Assembly (NCBI GenBank): GCA_001910725.1 | Contig: MJGA01000053.1 | Location: 50,888-114,887 of the forward strand | Length of the DNA stretch: 64,000 bases | Direction of reading: 5' to 3' | Source of the DNA: Phanerodontia chrysosporium | Lineage: Eukaryota; Basidiomycota; Agaricomycetes; Polyporales; Phanerochaetaceae | Shown here: one piece after another, positions 1 through 10,394 of the stretch | Layout: every line of letters starts with the position of its first letter | Numbering within the stretch: the stretch's first letter is position 1 | The notes under the pieces: model-generated | Told to the model about the DNA's origin: nothing | The model's database searches: none | Seen by the model: only the letters and a program-made list of their open reading frames with translations | Program-made: the position numbers and the translations under genes

Positions 1-170
1 TAATTAACAAGCACAAATAGGTGTAAGTACTAATACAAGTCTAAAAATTAAATAGTGTGTTAGTTCAAGCTAAACCTCTGCTTGCCTTGTTGTAGAGCTA
101 AGAGTAAATAATAGCTGTCGGTTTAAGAAGCAAAAGTGATAGAAGGGAAAGAAATATTTAGTTTTTTAAA
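1..170 (+). rRNA. possible 3' terminus of the large rRNA gene (rnl)
   Basis: The first ~100 bases contain AATAGGTGTAAGTACTAATA followed by a GTTAGTTCAAGCTAA-like stretch. This vaguely resembles the end of 23S-like rRNA (GGTGTGTAAG ... TGAGCTAACC in bacteria). No sarcin-ricin or peptidyl-transferase landmark is in the window, so the identification rests on a short weak match. The rest up to the first ORF is T-rich spacer. Confidence 0.25.
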
Positions 171-448
171 GAAGTTTATTTTGTTTTATGTTGTTAATAA
201 TAAATTATAAAAAGTTTTTATAATTTATACAATTAGCAGAGAGTAAATGTTATTTTTTTTTTTATGCCTCAATTAACTCCTTTTTTTTTTTTGAATCAAT
301 TATCTTTTTCTTTTTTGGTTTTGTTCTTATTAGTTATTTTTTTATCAAAATTTTTTTTGCCAAATTTGCACCTTTTGCAATTAGTAAGAGTATTTATTAC
401 AAAATTATCGAAATAGGTAATATAGTACTCTTATTAATTTATACATCG

Positions 449-1171
449 GTGCAAAGTATATTAAATCAATTAAAATCATACTTAAAAATTTTATATTTTA
501 ATAATAATAATCCTATACTTTTTATTTTAGCTTTACCCTTAATTTATGATTTTAGTTTACTATTCACAATAATATATTATAATTACCTATTATTGTTTAG
601 TTCTATCTTTGTTTATTTTTCTTTTTCGATTTTAAATGTTGCAGTATTGCAAGATGGCTCATTATTATCACAATGCTTTATTCATCTAAAATTTTTATTT
701 GATCATTTTGATCAAATTATAACTTTATTAAAAAATATTACACCTACACCTTCACAAAATCCTTTTGTCTTAGATTTAGATCAGGATATTGTTTCAATAG
801 ATATAACAACTAAAGATAGTTATATTTTATATATGAAAAGTGATGGGAACGGTCAAAATCTTGCAGTATCTGAGGTACAGCCTGTGGAACACGTTCAAGC
901 CGTTAATAACGCCACAAATTTAAACCAACTAGCCTCAGCCTTAGAAGCTATCCGAGTGGATCCTAATATGTCCTATAAAGCAAAATATGACATGTTGAGT
1001 CATTCACAAAATATTTATACAGATTATTTCAACTATCTGTTAAAATCAGCACTAGTTAAAAATGATTTAACTACAATAACTGAGGCTAAAAACGGTTTAT
1101 CTTATTGTAATAATGATTTAGCTAAATTAATAGCTACAATACCAAATAAACCAACAACTCCTAAGTTATAA
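449..1171 (+). CDS. hypothetical membrane-anchored protein, 240 aa
   Basis: Unrecognised protein. The frame opens with GTG and has no early ATG, so the start is uncertain. Residues ~20-62 form two closely spaced hydrophobic segments around the motif ALPLIYDFSLLFTIIYYNY; the remainder is hydrophilic and probably helical, with no catalytic motif I know. The membrane segment is clearly related to that of the ORF at 2608-3603 (FFPLIFDVSALFVIVYYYY), so the two are diverged copies or members of one family. Base composition is AT-rich like the neighbours. It may be of plasmid or other mobile origin, but nothing in the sequence proves it. Confidence 0.5.
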   Translation: MQSILNQLKSYLKILYFNNNNPILFILALPLIYDFSLLFTIIYYNYLLLFSSIFVYFSFSILNVAVLQDGSLLSQCFIHLKFLFDHFDQIITLLKNITPTPSQNPFVLDLDQDIVSIDITTKDSYILYMKSDGNGQNLAVSEVQPVEHVQAVNNATNLNQLASALEAIRVDPNMSYKAKYDMLSHSQNIYTDYFNYLLKSALVKNDLTTITEAKNGLSYCNNDLAKLIATIPNKPTTPKL

Positions 1172-2607
1172 TTAACATTAGGCTAATAATGGTTTTAAGG
1201 GCGTAAACAAAAAAATTAATTTAATTTTTTTTCTGTTTACCCCCTCTTTTTCTTTTCTCTCTCTTAGGCTAAATCACACAATCTGGAGCACTTGTATTCT
1301 TATCCTCACTTTTCTCAAGCCTAAAAATAATGCGAGGAACTATATATAGTGTTAACTTCTTAAGCTTACCTACTCCAATTTTCGTTCTCTATACGAAATT
1401 AAATCCTTTTTATATTGAAACAATATTTATACCTAGTTAATAAATATTATTGTAGCCTTAAGGATTTCTGAGTGTCCCTGTATCTTATTTTTACACTATT
1501 TGCCTTAGTAGGATTAATTTAAGGGGTGGTGAAATTAAAGACATTCCTTGTTTACGGCATATCAACCTTTAAATCTTTAAATTTAGCTACTAAATTTAGC
1601 AATACTTCCCTTTTAACTTTATTATTTAAATTTAGTTTTTTGTTTTTTTGTTTTTTTTTTGCAAGAATAAGAATTTATAGCAGCTAAGTAAAACTTGTTT
1701 AAATCACATACTTGTTTAAATAACATTTTCATATAAAAATTAAACAAGACCTGTTTGGATTTTAACAATAAGCAGTCTCTGAATAGAACATATAATTCAC
1801 CCTACTGCTTAAATTTTTTTATTCACTTTTTAAACTAAGGCTGCACTGATTTTTTGTTCATGTGTTATCCGGCTAAGCAATCGGGCATCTATTTTCGGCT
1901 TCGTCTTCTTTGCCGTATACGGGTAATCAAAAGTGTCTATACAAGCCAGCTAAAATTACCTCCTGGCTCTAATAAAAATTTTAGTGCCGTACGGCCCAAA
2001 TAAAATTTTTGGGCCTCCCTACGGAGGCAAAGGAGTTAGCAATTTTTGTCTTCGTCAGAGCATCGTACTAATTTTATTAAGCCTAGGCCTAAATTTTATT
2101 AGTACGGCATTAAAGCTTATGCTGTAAGATAAATGGTTTGTTAAAAAAATTTTTTTGTTTTTGCTAGGTAAAGGCTTGCAGGCGAAGCAATGCTTAAATT
2201 TCTTAAATTAGTGCGTAGTCTCGCTGTATTCATTTTTAGTAGAAATATATAGTTTTGAAATAATCATTAAATTCTATAACTAGCCTTAATACTTCTAAGC
2301 TATGATTAGGCTTATTAAATATGTTAGAGGGCTAGACGTCCTTACAAATTTATAATAAAGTTATAATTTTTTATAGCGCTACCGCGTACTAAGACAAAAA
2401 ATAATTTATCTTTAAATTATTTTTGTTTTAAGCAGTATCAAAATTAGTACTAATTTTATTAGTACTAATTTTTAACGCTTGTAGCTATCACGCTAAAGAT
2501 ACAAATTTGATTAGTCCAGCACCGTTTACCGCGTACGCGACAAAATTATTAACTTAACAAAAAAATAATCATGGTCACACTTAAAAGAGTAGGAATACTA
2601 CATTCCT
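1172..2607. repeat. non-coding spacer with hairpin modules
   Basis: No gene or tRNA seen. It holds a GTAAACA-type inverted repeat near 1204-1241. A module near 1975-2065 combines CTAATAAAAATTTTAG, GTGCCGTACGGCCC and CTCCCTACGGAGG tips, and a TATAATAAAGTTATAATTTT hairpin lies near 2350. All recur elsewhere in the window. Confidence 0.6.
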
Positions 2608-3603
2608 ATGTTAGACACTATCACAATAGATAATATTAGCAGCAATACCCGAATTATGAATTTTTATAGTTTTTACAAATTAAATTTAGTAGTGTTAAAA
2701 AACCTCATAACACAAATTTTAAATATTATAATATATGGTTTTAATATAATAAATAAATTTATAATGTTATTACAAAAATTTTTTAGGTTTTTATATTCTA
2801 AAAATAGATCAGATTTATTATTGATTTTATTTTTTCCTTTAATCTTTGATGTTTCAGCTCTTTTTGTAATAGTATATTATTATTATTTTTTTTTAATAAT
2901 CTGTATAATTATAATACCCTTTACTAATTTAATAGTTTTGAATTGTTCAGATTTTATTGAATTTATAAATATAAATTCTATTAAAATTTTTTTTTTGAAT
3001 GATTTGCATGTTCATTCCGTAGTACGGCCTGGACCGCCTCCACGAGTTCCGTTTTTAGAAGGTCCAGATCTTCTATATCTTGTGAAGTTCTATCATCATG
3101 CGGTATTAACAGGTCCTTCTGAGTGGGCTTTTGAATTAACAGGATCTTCATATGAAGATAATTTCCTCACATTGAGATTACATGAGCTACTCAGCTATTA
3201 TTTGTACACTTGTTTTGATTATGATACTGATATTTCCGTCTATGAAAATATTACTTATGCATCTAGATTAGAAGATTACGCATATTTGTGGGAAAGAATG
3301 TTTTTACCAAATCCTAGTAAAAGTTTTAGTGTCAAATCTCGATATTTAATGTTAGATGAATTATTAAAGTTTCCATTTATCGAGAGGGAGCACAAGACTC
3401 AAATATTAACTAATGCTCTAAATAAGGAAATACAAGAAATTAATGTTCAAAAAGCTGTATGTAGTTTATCACAGGATCCAAATTTAAAATTAAAAGCTAG
3501 AATTCAAAACAAACTTACATTTTTATCTCTAATTGTTATGGATAATTTTGATAATGTAACAATTAGAAAAGAATTAGAGTCTTATTACCCCACGATGAAC
3601 TAG
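2608..3603 (+). CDS. hypothetical membrane-anchored protein, 331 aa
   Basis: Unrecognised protein, ATG or TTG start near 2608. An N-terminal stretch of ~60 residues is followed by two hydrophobic segments (residues ~68-112, core FFPLIFDVSALFVIVYYYY), then a soluble C-terminal domain of ~215 residues with mixed charge. The membrane core matches the ORF at 449-1171, which suggests an ancient tandem duplication; the soluble parts are hardly alignable by eye. A proline-rich linker (RPGPPPRVPF) follows the membrane part. No LAGLIDADG, GIY-YIG, polymerase or ribosomal-protein signature is visible. Confidence 0.5.
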   Translation: MLDTITIDNISSNTRIMNFYSFYKLNLVVLKNLITQILNIIIYGFNIINKFIMLLQKFFRFLYSKNRSDLLLILFFPLIFDVSALFVIVYYYYFFLIICIIIIPFTNLIVLNCSDFIEFININSIKIFFLNDLHVHSVVRPGPPPRVPFLEGPDLLYLVKFYHHAVLTGPSEWAFELTGSSYEDNFLTLRLHELLSYYLYTCFDYDTDISVYENITYASRLEDYAYLWERMFLPNPSKSFSVKSRYLMLDELLKFPFIEREHKTQILTNALNKEIQEINVQKAVCSLSQDPNLKLKARIQNKLTFLSLIVMDNFDNVTIRKELESYYPTMN

Positions 3604-4544
3604 CAATAACTCAAAATAAAGAAATATTAAAAAATGAAATACTGAACCGTATTGTCTGCTAAATTAGACTTAAAAAACACAACCCAGTGTACCAAAAAAA
3701 TGGGGTGGGGGGCAGGTCTATCACTAAAATAGTACTCAGCCCCTACCCAACTCCAACTGGGGCTGGTCTATCACTAAAATAGTACTCAGCCCCAGGGGGG
3801 GGGGGGGTTGGTCTAGTACTAAACTATAATAGTACTCAGCCCCTTTTCCCCTTTATCACTTTATTTTATGAAAGGTAAAGGTTAAAAGGCTACAGCACCG
3901 CGTACCGCTACGCTTAAAAAATTATAACTTTATTATAATTTTACCAAAGACAAAGACTCTATGATAACATTTTAAAAGCTAGGCTTCAACTGCTCTGCCT
4001 TATACGGGTTATAATTGTGTAGTACTATAAAAATGATAACTTGATTACCTCCTTTGCCTCCCTAATAAAAATTTTATATTAAATAAAATTTTTATAAAGG
4101 GTGGGCCCAAAAATTTTAGTTTTCCAATCTAAAATTTTTATAAGCCTTAAGCCTTCAGGCTTCACTAAATTAGGCTAGAGCTTAGCAATTTTTTAATTAC
4201 AAACACATTTTATTAGCACAATAAAAATTTTATTAGCGCTGTCTGTCTAGATAAATTCATTTTTTAAGCTGCAGCGCTATCGCAGGCCTTGTTTTTAAGT
4301 TTGTAATCCTTATTAGGTAATAATAAAAACATTACAACATATAAAAGAGATAGTAGAATTAAAAAAAAAAATTCTCTAATTTACGCAGTCAACTTAAACT
4401 GAGTTCAGTTTATCTTAGGTTATTAATAAACAAAAGGGTATTCTTGAAATTAAAAAGACCTTGTGTCTTTTATTTTAATAATATTTTTATTAATATTCCG
4501 TTTCCTTGACATCAAAATATAAATATTCAAAAAATAAAAAAAAA
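3604..4544. repeat. spacer between ORF331 and cox3
   Basis: No gene seen. It holds a threefold GC-rich repeat (3712-3843), a TATAACTTTATTATAATTTT hairpin (~3926), and a composite module (~4049-4145: CCTCCCTAATAAAAATTTT, ATTAAATAAAATTTTTATAA, GGGTGGGCCC) that recurs almost unchanged near 18440 and 40820. Confidence 0.6.
3712..3843. repeat. three-copy repeat with G13 tract
   Basis: The ~29-base unit GGTCTATCACTAAAATAGTA followed by CTCAGCCCC occurs at about 3715, 3765 and (with an internal insertion) 3813. Between copies 2 and 3 stands a run of 13 G (3795-3807), very unusual in this AT-rich genome and a likely site of length variation. Confidence 0.75.
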
Positions 4545-7500
4545 ATGAATTTAGAATTAATGAGATTAAAATTACAATTTAACCCTTACCATCTTGTAGC
4601 ACAATCACCTTGGCCAATATTGGTAAGTTTTTCTTTATTAGCTTATACACAATCAGCTGTAATGTTTATGCACGGTTATGCAAATGGTGGTGTATTATTA
4701 ACTTTAGGTTTTGTATTAACAACATATGGAATGGTACTTTGGTTTAGAGATATTATCAAAGAAGCAACATATGAAGGAGCTCATACAACACAAGTACAAA
4801 ATGGGTTAGTAATAGGATTTGTATTATTTATCGTAAGTGAAGCTTTTGCTTTCTTAAGTATATTCTGGGCATTCTTCCATTCAGCCTTATCACCAGCAAT
4901 TGAAATCGGAGGATGCTGGCCACCACAAGGTATAACTGCTTTAAATCCATTTGCTATACCTTTATTAAATACAATCTTACTTTTATCAAGTGGTGCTTGT
5001 GTTACTTACGGTCACCATGCTTTAATACAAGGTGATAGAAAAGGTGCAATAAGAGGTACTCTATTAACAGTACTATTAGCAATAATTTTCACAGCTCTAC
5101 AAGGTTATGAATATTCTCAAGCACCATTTACTATTGCTGATTCAGTATTTGGTTCCGCATTCTTTTGTTCAACCGGTTTACATGGATTAACATATGTCCC
5201 TACCAAATTCACAATGCAGACAAGGAAAGTTGAAATTCAAACTTCTCTTTTTAAAGTTAAGAAAATTCACAATACTAGTACACAATTTATTACTACAAAA
5301 TCTCCAAACTGTAAATCTATCCAACTCAAAAGTCCCTTAAAACCTCAAATAGTAGAAGAAAGCAAACTTATAATTGCTTTAAATTCAAAAAAAAGATTAT
5401 ATTTAGATAAATCTTTTTTAGAATGGCTAGCAGGTTTTACGGATGCCGAAGGTCACTTCCATATAAGTTTACGAAATTATCAAGACGGTGTAGCAGGGCC
5501 TACAAGCGTCCAGGTAAACACACCCAAATATAATAGCCTAGTTCTTACTTATCAAATAGGCCTTCACATCGATGATTTAAATTTATTAAAATTTATACAA
5601 AATAAATTACAATGTGGCCATATATCTGTCTCAGGAAACAGATGTAATTATTTTGTTAACGATCAAATTTCTTTAATCAAAATAATATTACCTATTTTTA
5701 AATTTGTAAGATTAAATAGTTCTAAATATTTTCAATTTTTAACTTTTGAAAAAGCTGTTAATTTAATTAAAAATAAAAAACATCTTACTTCTGAAGGTAG
5801 ATTAGAGATAATAAAATATTATCAAGAGAATAAAAAAGAAAAAGTTTGTTTAAATACTGGTATATCTATCACTGATCAATGGTTAGCCGGTTTTGTTGTT
5901 GGCGATGCATCATTTACTAGTAGTAAATTTGGGGCTCGATTAAAATTTGAAAATCACATTAAAGAACTTGAACTATTAAAAAAAATTAATGAATATTTTC
6001 AAACTGCGGGAATTTTGAGTATAACTCAACCGCGTAAAACCAAACTAGATTCAAATTCCACTTGTATATTAGATATTAATAATATTCATGTGTTAAAAAA
6101 TGTAATTATACCAATTTTTAAGGGTAAAGTTGAATTAGGTATTACAGGTTTAAATTCAAATTTATTACGTAGTAAGAAAATCAAAGATTTCAACGATTGG
6201 TGTATTTTAGTCAATATTTTCTACTTTGGTTATCATACAATACCCGAAGGAATTTCAGTCATTAATGAAATTAGATCTAGTTGGAAAAATTTTAGATTCT
6301 CTACTTACAATAATCAAAATCAACAAAAACCTTATGAAGCTCACAAAACTGAAATGAGGCTTACCGTAAAAATAGGATGCTATGATTGCATTAAGGATCA
6401 AGACCATCAATTATCTGTATTTTTTGATTTACAGGATAGAAACATAGATTTTTATAATAAATTAAAATATCTTTTCTCTTTGCCTGCTCCTTATGTCATC
6501 CAAAATGGAGTTAGATTCATAAGGGGTACTCATAAATTAGTTTCAGAAAGAACAGAAATTTATTGTGAGCGCAAGGTCGAAGGCTCAACCAATATGCCAG
6601 AGGCCTTAGGTAATAACAAATTTAAATTTACTAGTATTAGTGAATGTAGTAAAGCTTTAAAAATAGATAGATCTACAATAAAAAAATATTTAATAACGGG
6701 AGAATTTTTTAATAATTATAAATTTTCCCTTTATCCTTAAATAGTTCTCTTCTCTAAAAAATTTATAACTATAAATTTGTATTAGCACTGGCATTACTTG
6801 CTATTTTTTTTAAGTAGATTTATTTATTGTCTTATTACGGCTTAATTGTCCTAGCATTTAAAATTTACCGTTTACTCCGAAGGCCTGCCCACTTAATTTT
6901 TATCCCTTTTTAATTCGGTAGCCAGCGCTAGTACCGACCCTACGGATAGAGTGAAGCCTGATCTATTAGTCTTACTATATTTTGATCAAAGAGTAAAAAA
7001 CAAAAATAACAAGATTATTAAGGTAAATTATAAAATTTGATAGAAAATAGGGTTAATTGCAAAGAACTCCTTTTTTTTTTAGGACAATTTGCAGCCTCAT
7101 TTATATTTATTAATTAAACAATATGAATATAATAAGGTTAAACGACTAGTAGGTGAGTACTATTTTTACAAAAATCCTACCAAGAAACCCCTAGATTATT
7201 ATATTTTTATACTCTACTTTCTCTCCGAAGGCCCGAAGGCCCGAAGGCCCGAAGGCCCGATTTATAAAATTATAACTTGGTTATAATTTTTTATAGACTC
7301 TGCTTTGCCAGCGCTACAACTATCGTTAAGTATTTTTTTTTAATATTAATAATAATACTTCACTATATTTTAGCTAGTACTAATGTTTTTTGTTTTTTTA
7401 AACATTTAAGCTAAATGATAATCAGTTAATTAGGTTAAAAGTGAAGGTGCGCTTGCTGCAGCACCATCTGCCATCTAAGAATATAGATTCTAGCAGATAG

Positions 7501-8667
7501 AGGAATATTAATGACAGTAAGAGATAAATATTTATAATAATTAAGAAATAGTCTGAACAATAGTGTAAACTATTGAAATAAGGATAAAGAGCCTTATGAT
7601 AACAAAACTTGTACATGTTATAGTTGGTACTATATTTATACTTGTAGGTTTCTTTAGAATAATTAATTACCATTTTTCAAATAAACACCATTTAGGGTAT
7701 GAAGTCAGTATTCTCTATTGGCATAATTAAACAACATTCTATGAAATGCCCTTTAATAGTGTGAACTATTTTTGAACATCACTTTATGCTGAAGCGTCCG
7801 TATCTACTTAAATACTACCACTCACTAAAAAATAATAAAATGTGATCCAAGATAACATTTTTCCCTTTACTCGGACAAATTTAACTCTAATAACAAATAA
7901 TAAGTTGTTATATTATATTCTCACAACTTACTTTATCTAGCAACTATTGATAAAGTAAATAGTTACAATCTTACAATTGTAATTATTTATAAATTTTTTC
8001 TTTGTCTTTGGTAGCCGGATACACATTATAGGCGGAGAGAGTTATATATAGGGCGTCCTAGCGGAGAGAGAGACACGTTATTGTTAAGGTATGTTAAAAT
8101 TTTAAGAGGGATTATCAGCAGGGACTCATTTAAATGACCTTCAGAGACTTTACGTGATGGCCTAGGTTTAATTAGGATAAGAAAAAGTCCATTCACTCAT
8201 AAAGGGATTACTAGCCAAAAATGACTATTACTCTCTAACACATGTTTTTTTATTATTTATAATTATGTTTTTTTGGCCTTAAAATTTCTTATTTTCAAAA
8301 ATTTTAATTTTGGTATATTTGCTAGCCAGAGGTGCGGATGCTTAACGCAAGCACCGGATACAAATTTGATTAGGAGAGTTGGGTTTTTCCCAACCTGGTT
8401 TCCACTTTGCAATAAAGGCTTTTACATCCGAAGAGGTAAATTTATTTGCAAATGTTCTTCAAGTTAAATTTATGTTAAAGTGCAGCATCCGATCAATAAA
8501 CCGAATATATATTTGGGCCTCTTAAAATTAACTTATATCGCACGTCCATATGTGCCTAATCCAAAGGCTTAAAATTTTAATCTTTTTTTATGAGTGTTCG
8601 AATTGATTTTGTTGATGTTGTGTGGCTTTTTCTTTTCATTGCTGTATACTACTGGGGTGGAAATTAA
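4545..8667 (+). CDS. cox3: cytochrome c oxidase subunit 3 (three exons)
   Basis: Core subunit III of respiratory complex IV in the inner membrane. Exons ~4545-5187, 7612-7724 and 8608-8667 join to 271 codons plus TAA, the usual fungal length. Exon 1 carries NPYHLVAQSPWPILVSFSLL, the FHSALSPAIEIGGCWPPQG segment and ends at CHG-L (STGLHG|L); exon 2 encodes HVIVGTIFILVGF ... GYEVSILYWH; exon 3 encodes FVDVVWLFLFIAVYYWGGN. I chose the ATG at 4545 rather than the upstream TTG at 4506 because the extra residues are lysine-rich and not conserved. Junctions: exon 1 ends T, intron 1 ends G; the exon 2/3 junction is less certain (±2 nt). A decayed second copy of exon 3 lies at 10131-10225. Confidence 0.93.
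5188..6740 (+). CDS. LAGLIDADG homing endonuclease fused to cox3 exon 1
   Basis: The frame continues from cox3 exon 1, so the protein would be made from unspliced RNA and processed. Two LAGLIDADG motifs are visible: FLEWLAGFTDAEGHFHIS (~5408-5465) and QWLAGFVVGDASFTSS (~5878-5925), the second with GDA-S in place of GDG-S. The C-terminal ~50 residues (SECSKALKIDRSTIKKYLITG) look like a NUMOD-type DNA-binding helix. Length is complete for a double-motif enzyme with a tail. Family role: cleavage of intronless cox3 alleles to spread the intron, and often maturase help in splicing. Whether it is still active is unknown. Confidence 0.85.
5188..7611 (+). mobile_element. group I intron 1 of cox3
   Basis: It splits the leucine codon of STGLHG-L-HVIVG. 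R-like (~7140, CGACTAGTAGGTGAGTAC) and S-like (~7545, GAAATAGTCTGAAC) core segments lie close to the 3' splice site. The last ~60 bases are strikingly like those of cox1 intron 2 (GGATAAAGAGCCTTATGATA versus GGATAAAAAGCCTTTATGTT). A GAAGGCCC tandem run and hairpin modules fill the part between the endonuclease gene and the core. Confidence 0.85.
7725..8607 (+). mobile_element. group I intron 2 of cox3 with displaced 3' splice site
   Basis: It lies between YWH and FVDVVW. Core pieces are clear: ATTATCAGCAGGGACTC (8111), CCTTCAGAGACTTTACGTGATGG (8138) and GAAAAAGTCCATTCACTC (8181). Unlike the other introns, ~400 bases separate the last core segment from the exon, and they carry no core or endonuclease motif. 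This fits an insertion at the 3' end (see the cox3 exon copy at 10131). I see no endonuclease gene; a 64-codon frame at 8273-8467 matches nothing. Confidence 0.7.
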
Positions 8668-9973
8668 TTTTATATTTGCAATTTTACTTTGGTTTGTTTT
8701 TTTTAAATTCTTGGATAACTATCTGCTTCTTGCTTCTTCCAAGGGTAAAGAACGGTATACCAATGAGGATGCCGAAAGAGACCAACAAGAAATAGATTCT
8801 CAGATTGCTTTAGGGTTGGATATAGATGAAATATTGGAAAATTCAACAAGTTCTACTGGAAATGGAGGTACACCAGAGCCTGAGGACCCTGAGGAGTCCA
8901 AAAAATCTAAAAAAACATCTGATAATGAAAAATCTTCTTCTGAAGAAAAAGCAAAGTTAGATGTGGAAACCTCAAATAGCTCTTTACCTGCAGATAATAT
9001 TACATCTGATTTAAGACCTTCTGGTTCTAAACGTAAACATTCGGAATTAGACTCAGAAGATTCAGAATATCCTCAATCTAAAAAACTGAAAGATTCTAAT
9101 AGTGCTAGTGAATTTGAAAATAGCGGAACTAGCACAGTTGAAAATAATCCTGTTTTAACTGATAATGAGAAACTTAAAACAGGTCCGTATGTACCTCTTA
9201 TTACTAATGTAGAAGATAAATATGCTAATAGTCCTGAGGTTCAAAAACAGATTGAAGATTTATGTGAATTAAATAGAATTGAACGTTCTAAATCAACGGG
9301 ACCCGACTTTTTTTCCATGTTAGAAAGCATACGAGGTATTGAAAAACTAGGTTTTATTTTTAAATCGAACACCCAAACCTCAAGTTCTACAGAAGTCGGA
9401 AGTTCACTAAGCAACAGTTCCTCAAGTACTACAGAAACTGGAAGTACATTAAACAACAGTTCTACAAGTACTACAGAAACTGGAAGTACCCTAAACAACA
9501 GTTCTACAAGTACTACAGAAACTGGAAGTACATTAAACAACAGTTCTACAAGTACTACAGAAACTGGAAGTACCCTAAACAACAGTTCTACAAGTACTAC
9601 AGAAACTGGAAGTACACTAAACAACACGGAGTCAAGTACTACAGAAACTGGAAGTACATTAAACAACAGTTCATCAAGTACTACAGATAGCGTAAATACT
9701 CTAAACAACAGTTCAACAAGTACTACAGAAACTGGAAGTACACTAAACAACACGGAGTCAAGTACTACAGAAACTGGAAGTACCCTAAGCAACAGTTCGT
9801 CAGGTTTATTAGGTCCTGGAAGTTTAATAAGCAACAGTATGGGGACTATATTAGAAAGGTTATTCCCGACACCACCTCAGGATGAGGCAATTGACGATAC
9901 AAACACAGGTGAGCCTCAAAATTCTAATACAGAGGGTGATATTGATGAAGGGGATTCAGGAGGTGGTGAATAA
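8594..9973 (+). CDS. unknown ORF overlapping cox3 exon 3, Ser/Thr-repeat protein
   Basis: The frame covers cox3 exon 3 in another phase: GTG at 8594 or ATG at 8615 (inside the exon). Residues 1-45 are strongly hydrophobic (FFFSLLYTTGVEINFIFAIL and LLWFVFF), suggesting one or two membrane spans; part of this is just cox3 read out of frame. A polar acidic region with a basic patch (SGSKRKHSELDSED) follows, then ~11 tandem 14-residue units like SSTSTTETGSTLNN, and an acidic tail (DEGDSGGGE). No enzyme motif. The overlap suggests the ORF and exon arrived together on one insertion. The downstream ATG-less polar part could also be a non-functional remnant. Confidence 0.5.
   Translation: MFELILLMLCGFFFSLLYTTGVEINFIFAILLWFVFFKFLDNYLLLASSKGKERYTNEDAERDQQEIDSQIALGLDIDEILENSTSSTGNGGTPEPEDPEESKKSKKTSDNEKSSSEEKAKLDVETSNSSLPADNITSDLRPSGSKRKHSELDSEDSEYPQSKKLKDSNSASEFENSGTSTVENNPVLTDNEKLKTGPYVPLITNVEDKYANSPEVQKQIEDLCELNRIERSKSTGPDFFSMLESIRGIEKLGFIFKSNTQTSSSTEVGSSLSNSSSSTTETGSTLNNSSTSTTETGSTLNNSSTSTTETGSTLNNSSTSTTETGSTLNNSSTSTTETGSTLNNTESSTTETGSTLNNSSSSTTDSVNTLNNSSTSTTETGSTLNNTESSTTETGSTLSNSSSGLLGPGSLISNSMGTILERLFPTPPQDEAIDDTNTGEPQNSNTEGDIDEGDSGGGE
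9380..9830 (+). repeat. 42-bp tandem repeat inside the unknown ORF
   Basis: About eleven in-frame copies of a 42-base unit (core AGTACTACAGAAACTGGAAG, then TAC(A/C)(T/C)TAAACAAC) encode SSTSTTETGSTLNN. Inner copies are nearly identical, while the first and last copies are degenerate, the usual picture for unequal exchange. The opposite strand is also open across the array as a by-product. Confidence 0.9.
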
Positions 9974-10130
9974 TTAAAGCTTATAGCTTAAATTTGTATC
10001 TAATACCTCAAATTTTACCTCTTTGTCTATGCTAAAGCAAGTGATGCCAAGGGAATAGCATCTTTTACCTTTAATATTGGTCCGTAGGATAAGCATACTT
10101 TCAAATTATCACCTAAAAAAATAAAATTTT

Positions 10131-10225
10131 TTAATGAGTATTCAAATTGATTTGTGTATGTTATGTGGTTATTTCTTTTCATTTCTTTGTAGAAAGGAAA
10201 TTCATAAATTTAATTTTATAAATTC
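10131..10225 (+). pseudogene. cox3: decayed second copy of cox3 exon 3
   Basis: The stretch aligns with 8588-8680, including ~17 bases upstream of the exon (AATGAGTATTCAAATTGATT here, TATGAGTGTTCGAATTGATT there). It reads FVYVMWLFLFISL then TAG; the functional exon reads FVDVVWLFLFIAV. After the stop the two share GGAAATT and AATTTAATTTTATA-like bases. It keeps the FIS common in fungal cox3, so it may be the original native exon cut off when the segment 8.2-10.1 kb inserted. Confidence 0.8.
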
Positions 10226-10394
10226 TTATTTAATAATTTTTGTTTTAAAACCTTCTTTATTGCTAAATAGTACACAATTACTTACAAATATTAAATTTAA
10301 ATTAATATGAGAGATTAAAACAGTTTTTACCCTAAATGTAGGTGCTATTATTATAACTTATAAAAATTTCTTTGGTGAACTTGCTAAAGATCTT

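Noticed and set aside
4506..4544. Extension of cox3 to the TTG at 4506
   Set aside because: It adds only a lysine-rich stretch not found in cox3; the ATG at 4545 fits the family start.
7089..7286. 65-codon frame in cox3 intron 1
   Set aside because: Runs through core RNA and the GAAGGCCC array; no protein features.
8273..8467. 64-codon frame in cox3 intron 2
   Set aside because: No homing or other motif; chance frame in the inserted region.
9241..9834. Minus-strand 197-codon frame (LPVSVVLVELLFNV repeats)
   Set aside because: A mirror of the 42-base tandem repeat, whose unit length is a multiple of three; no other support.
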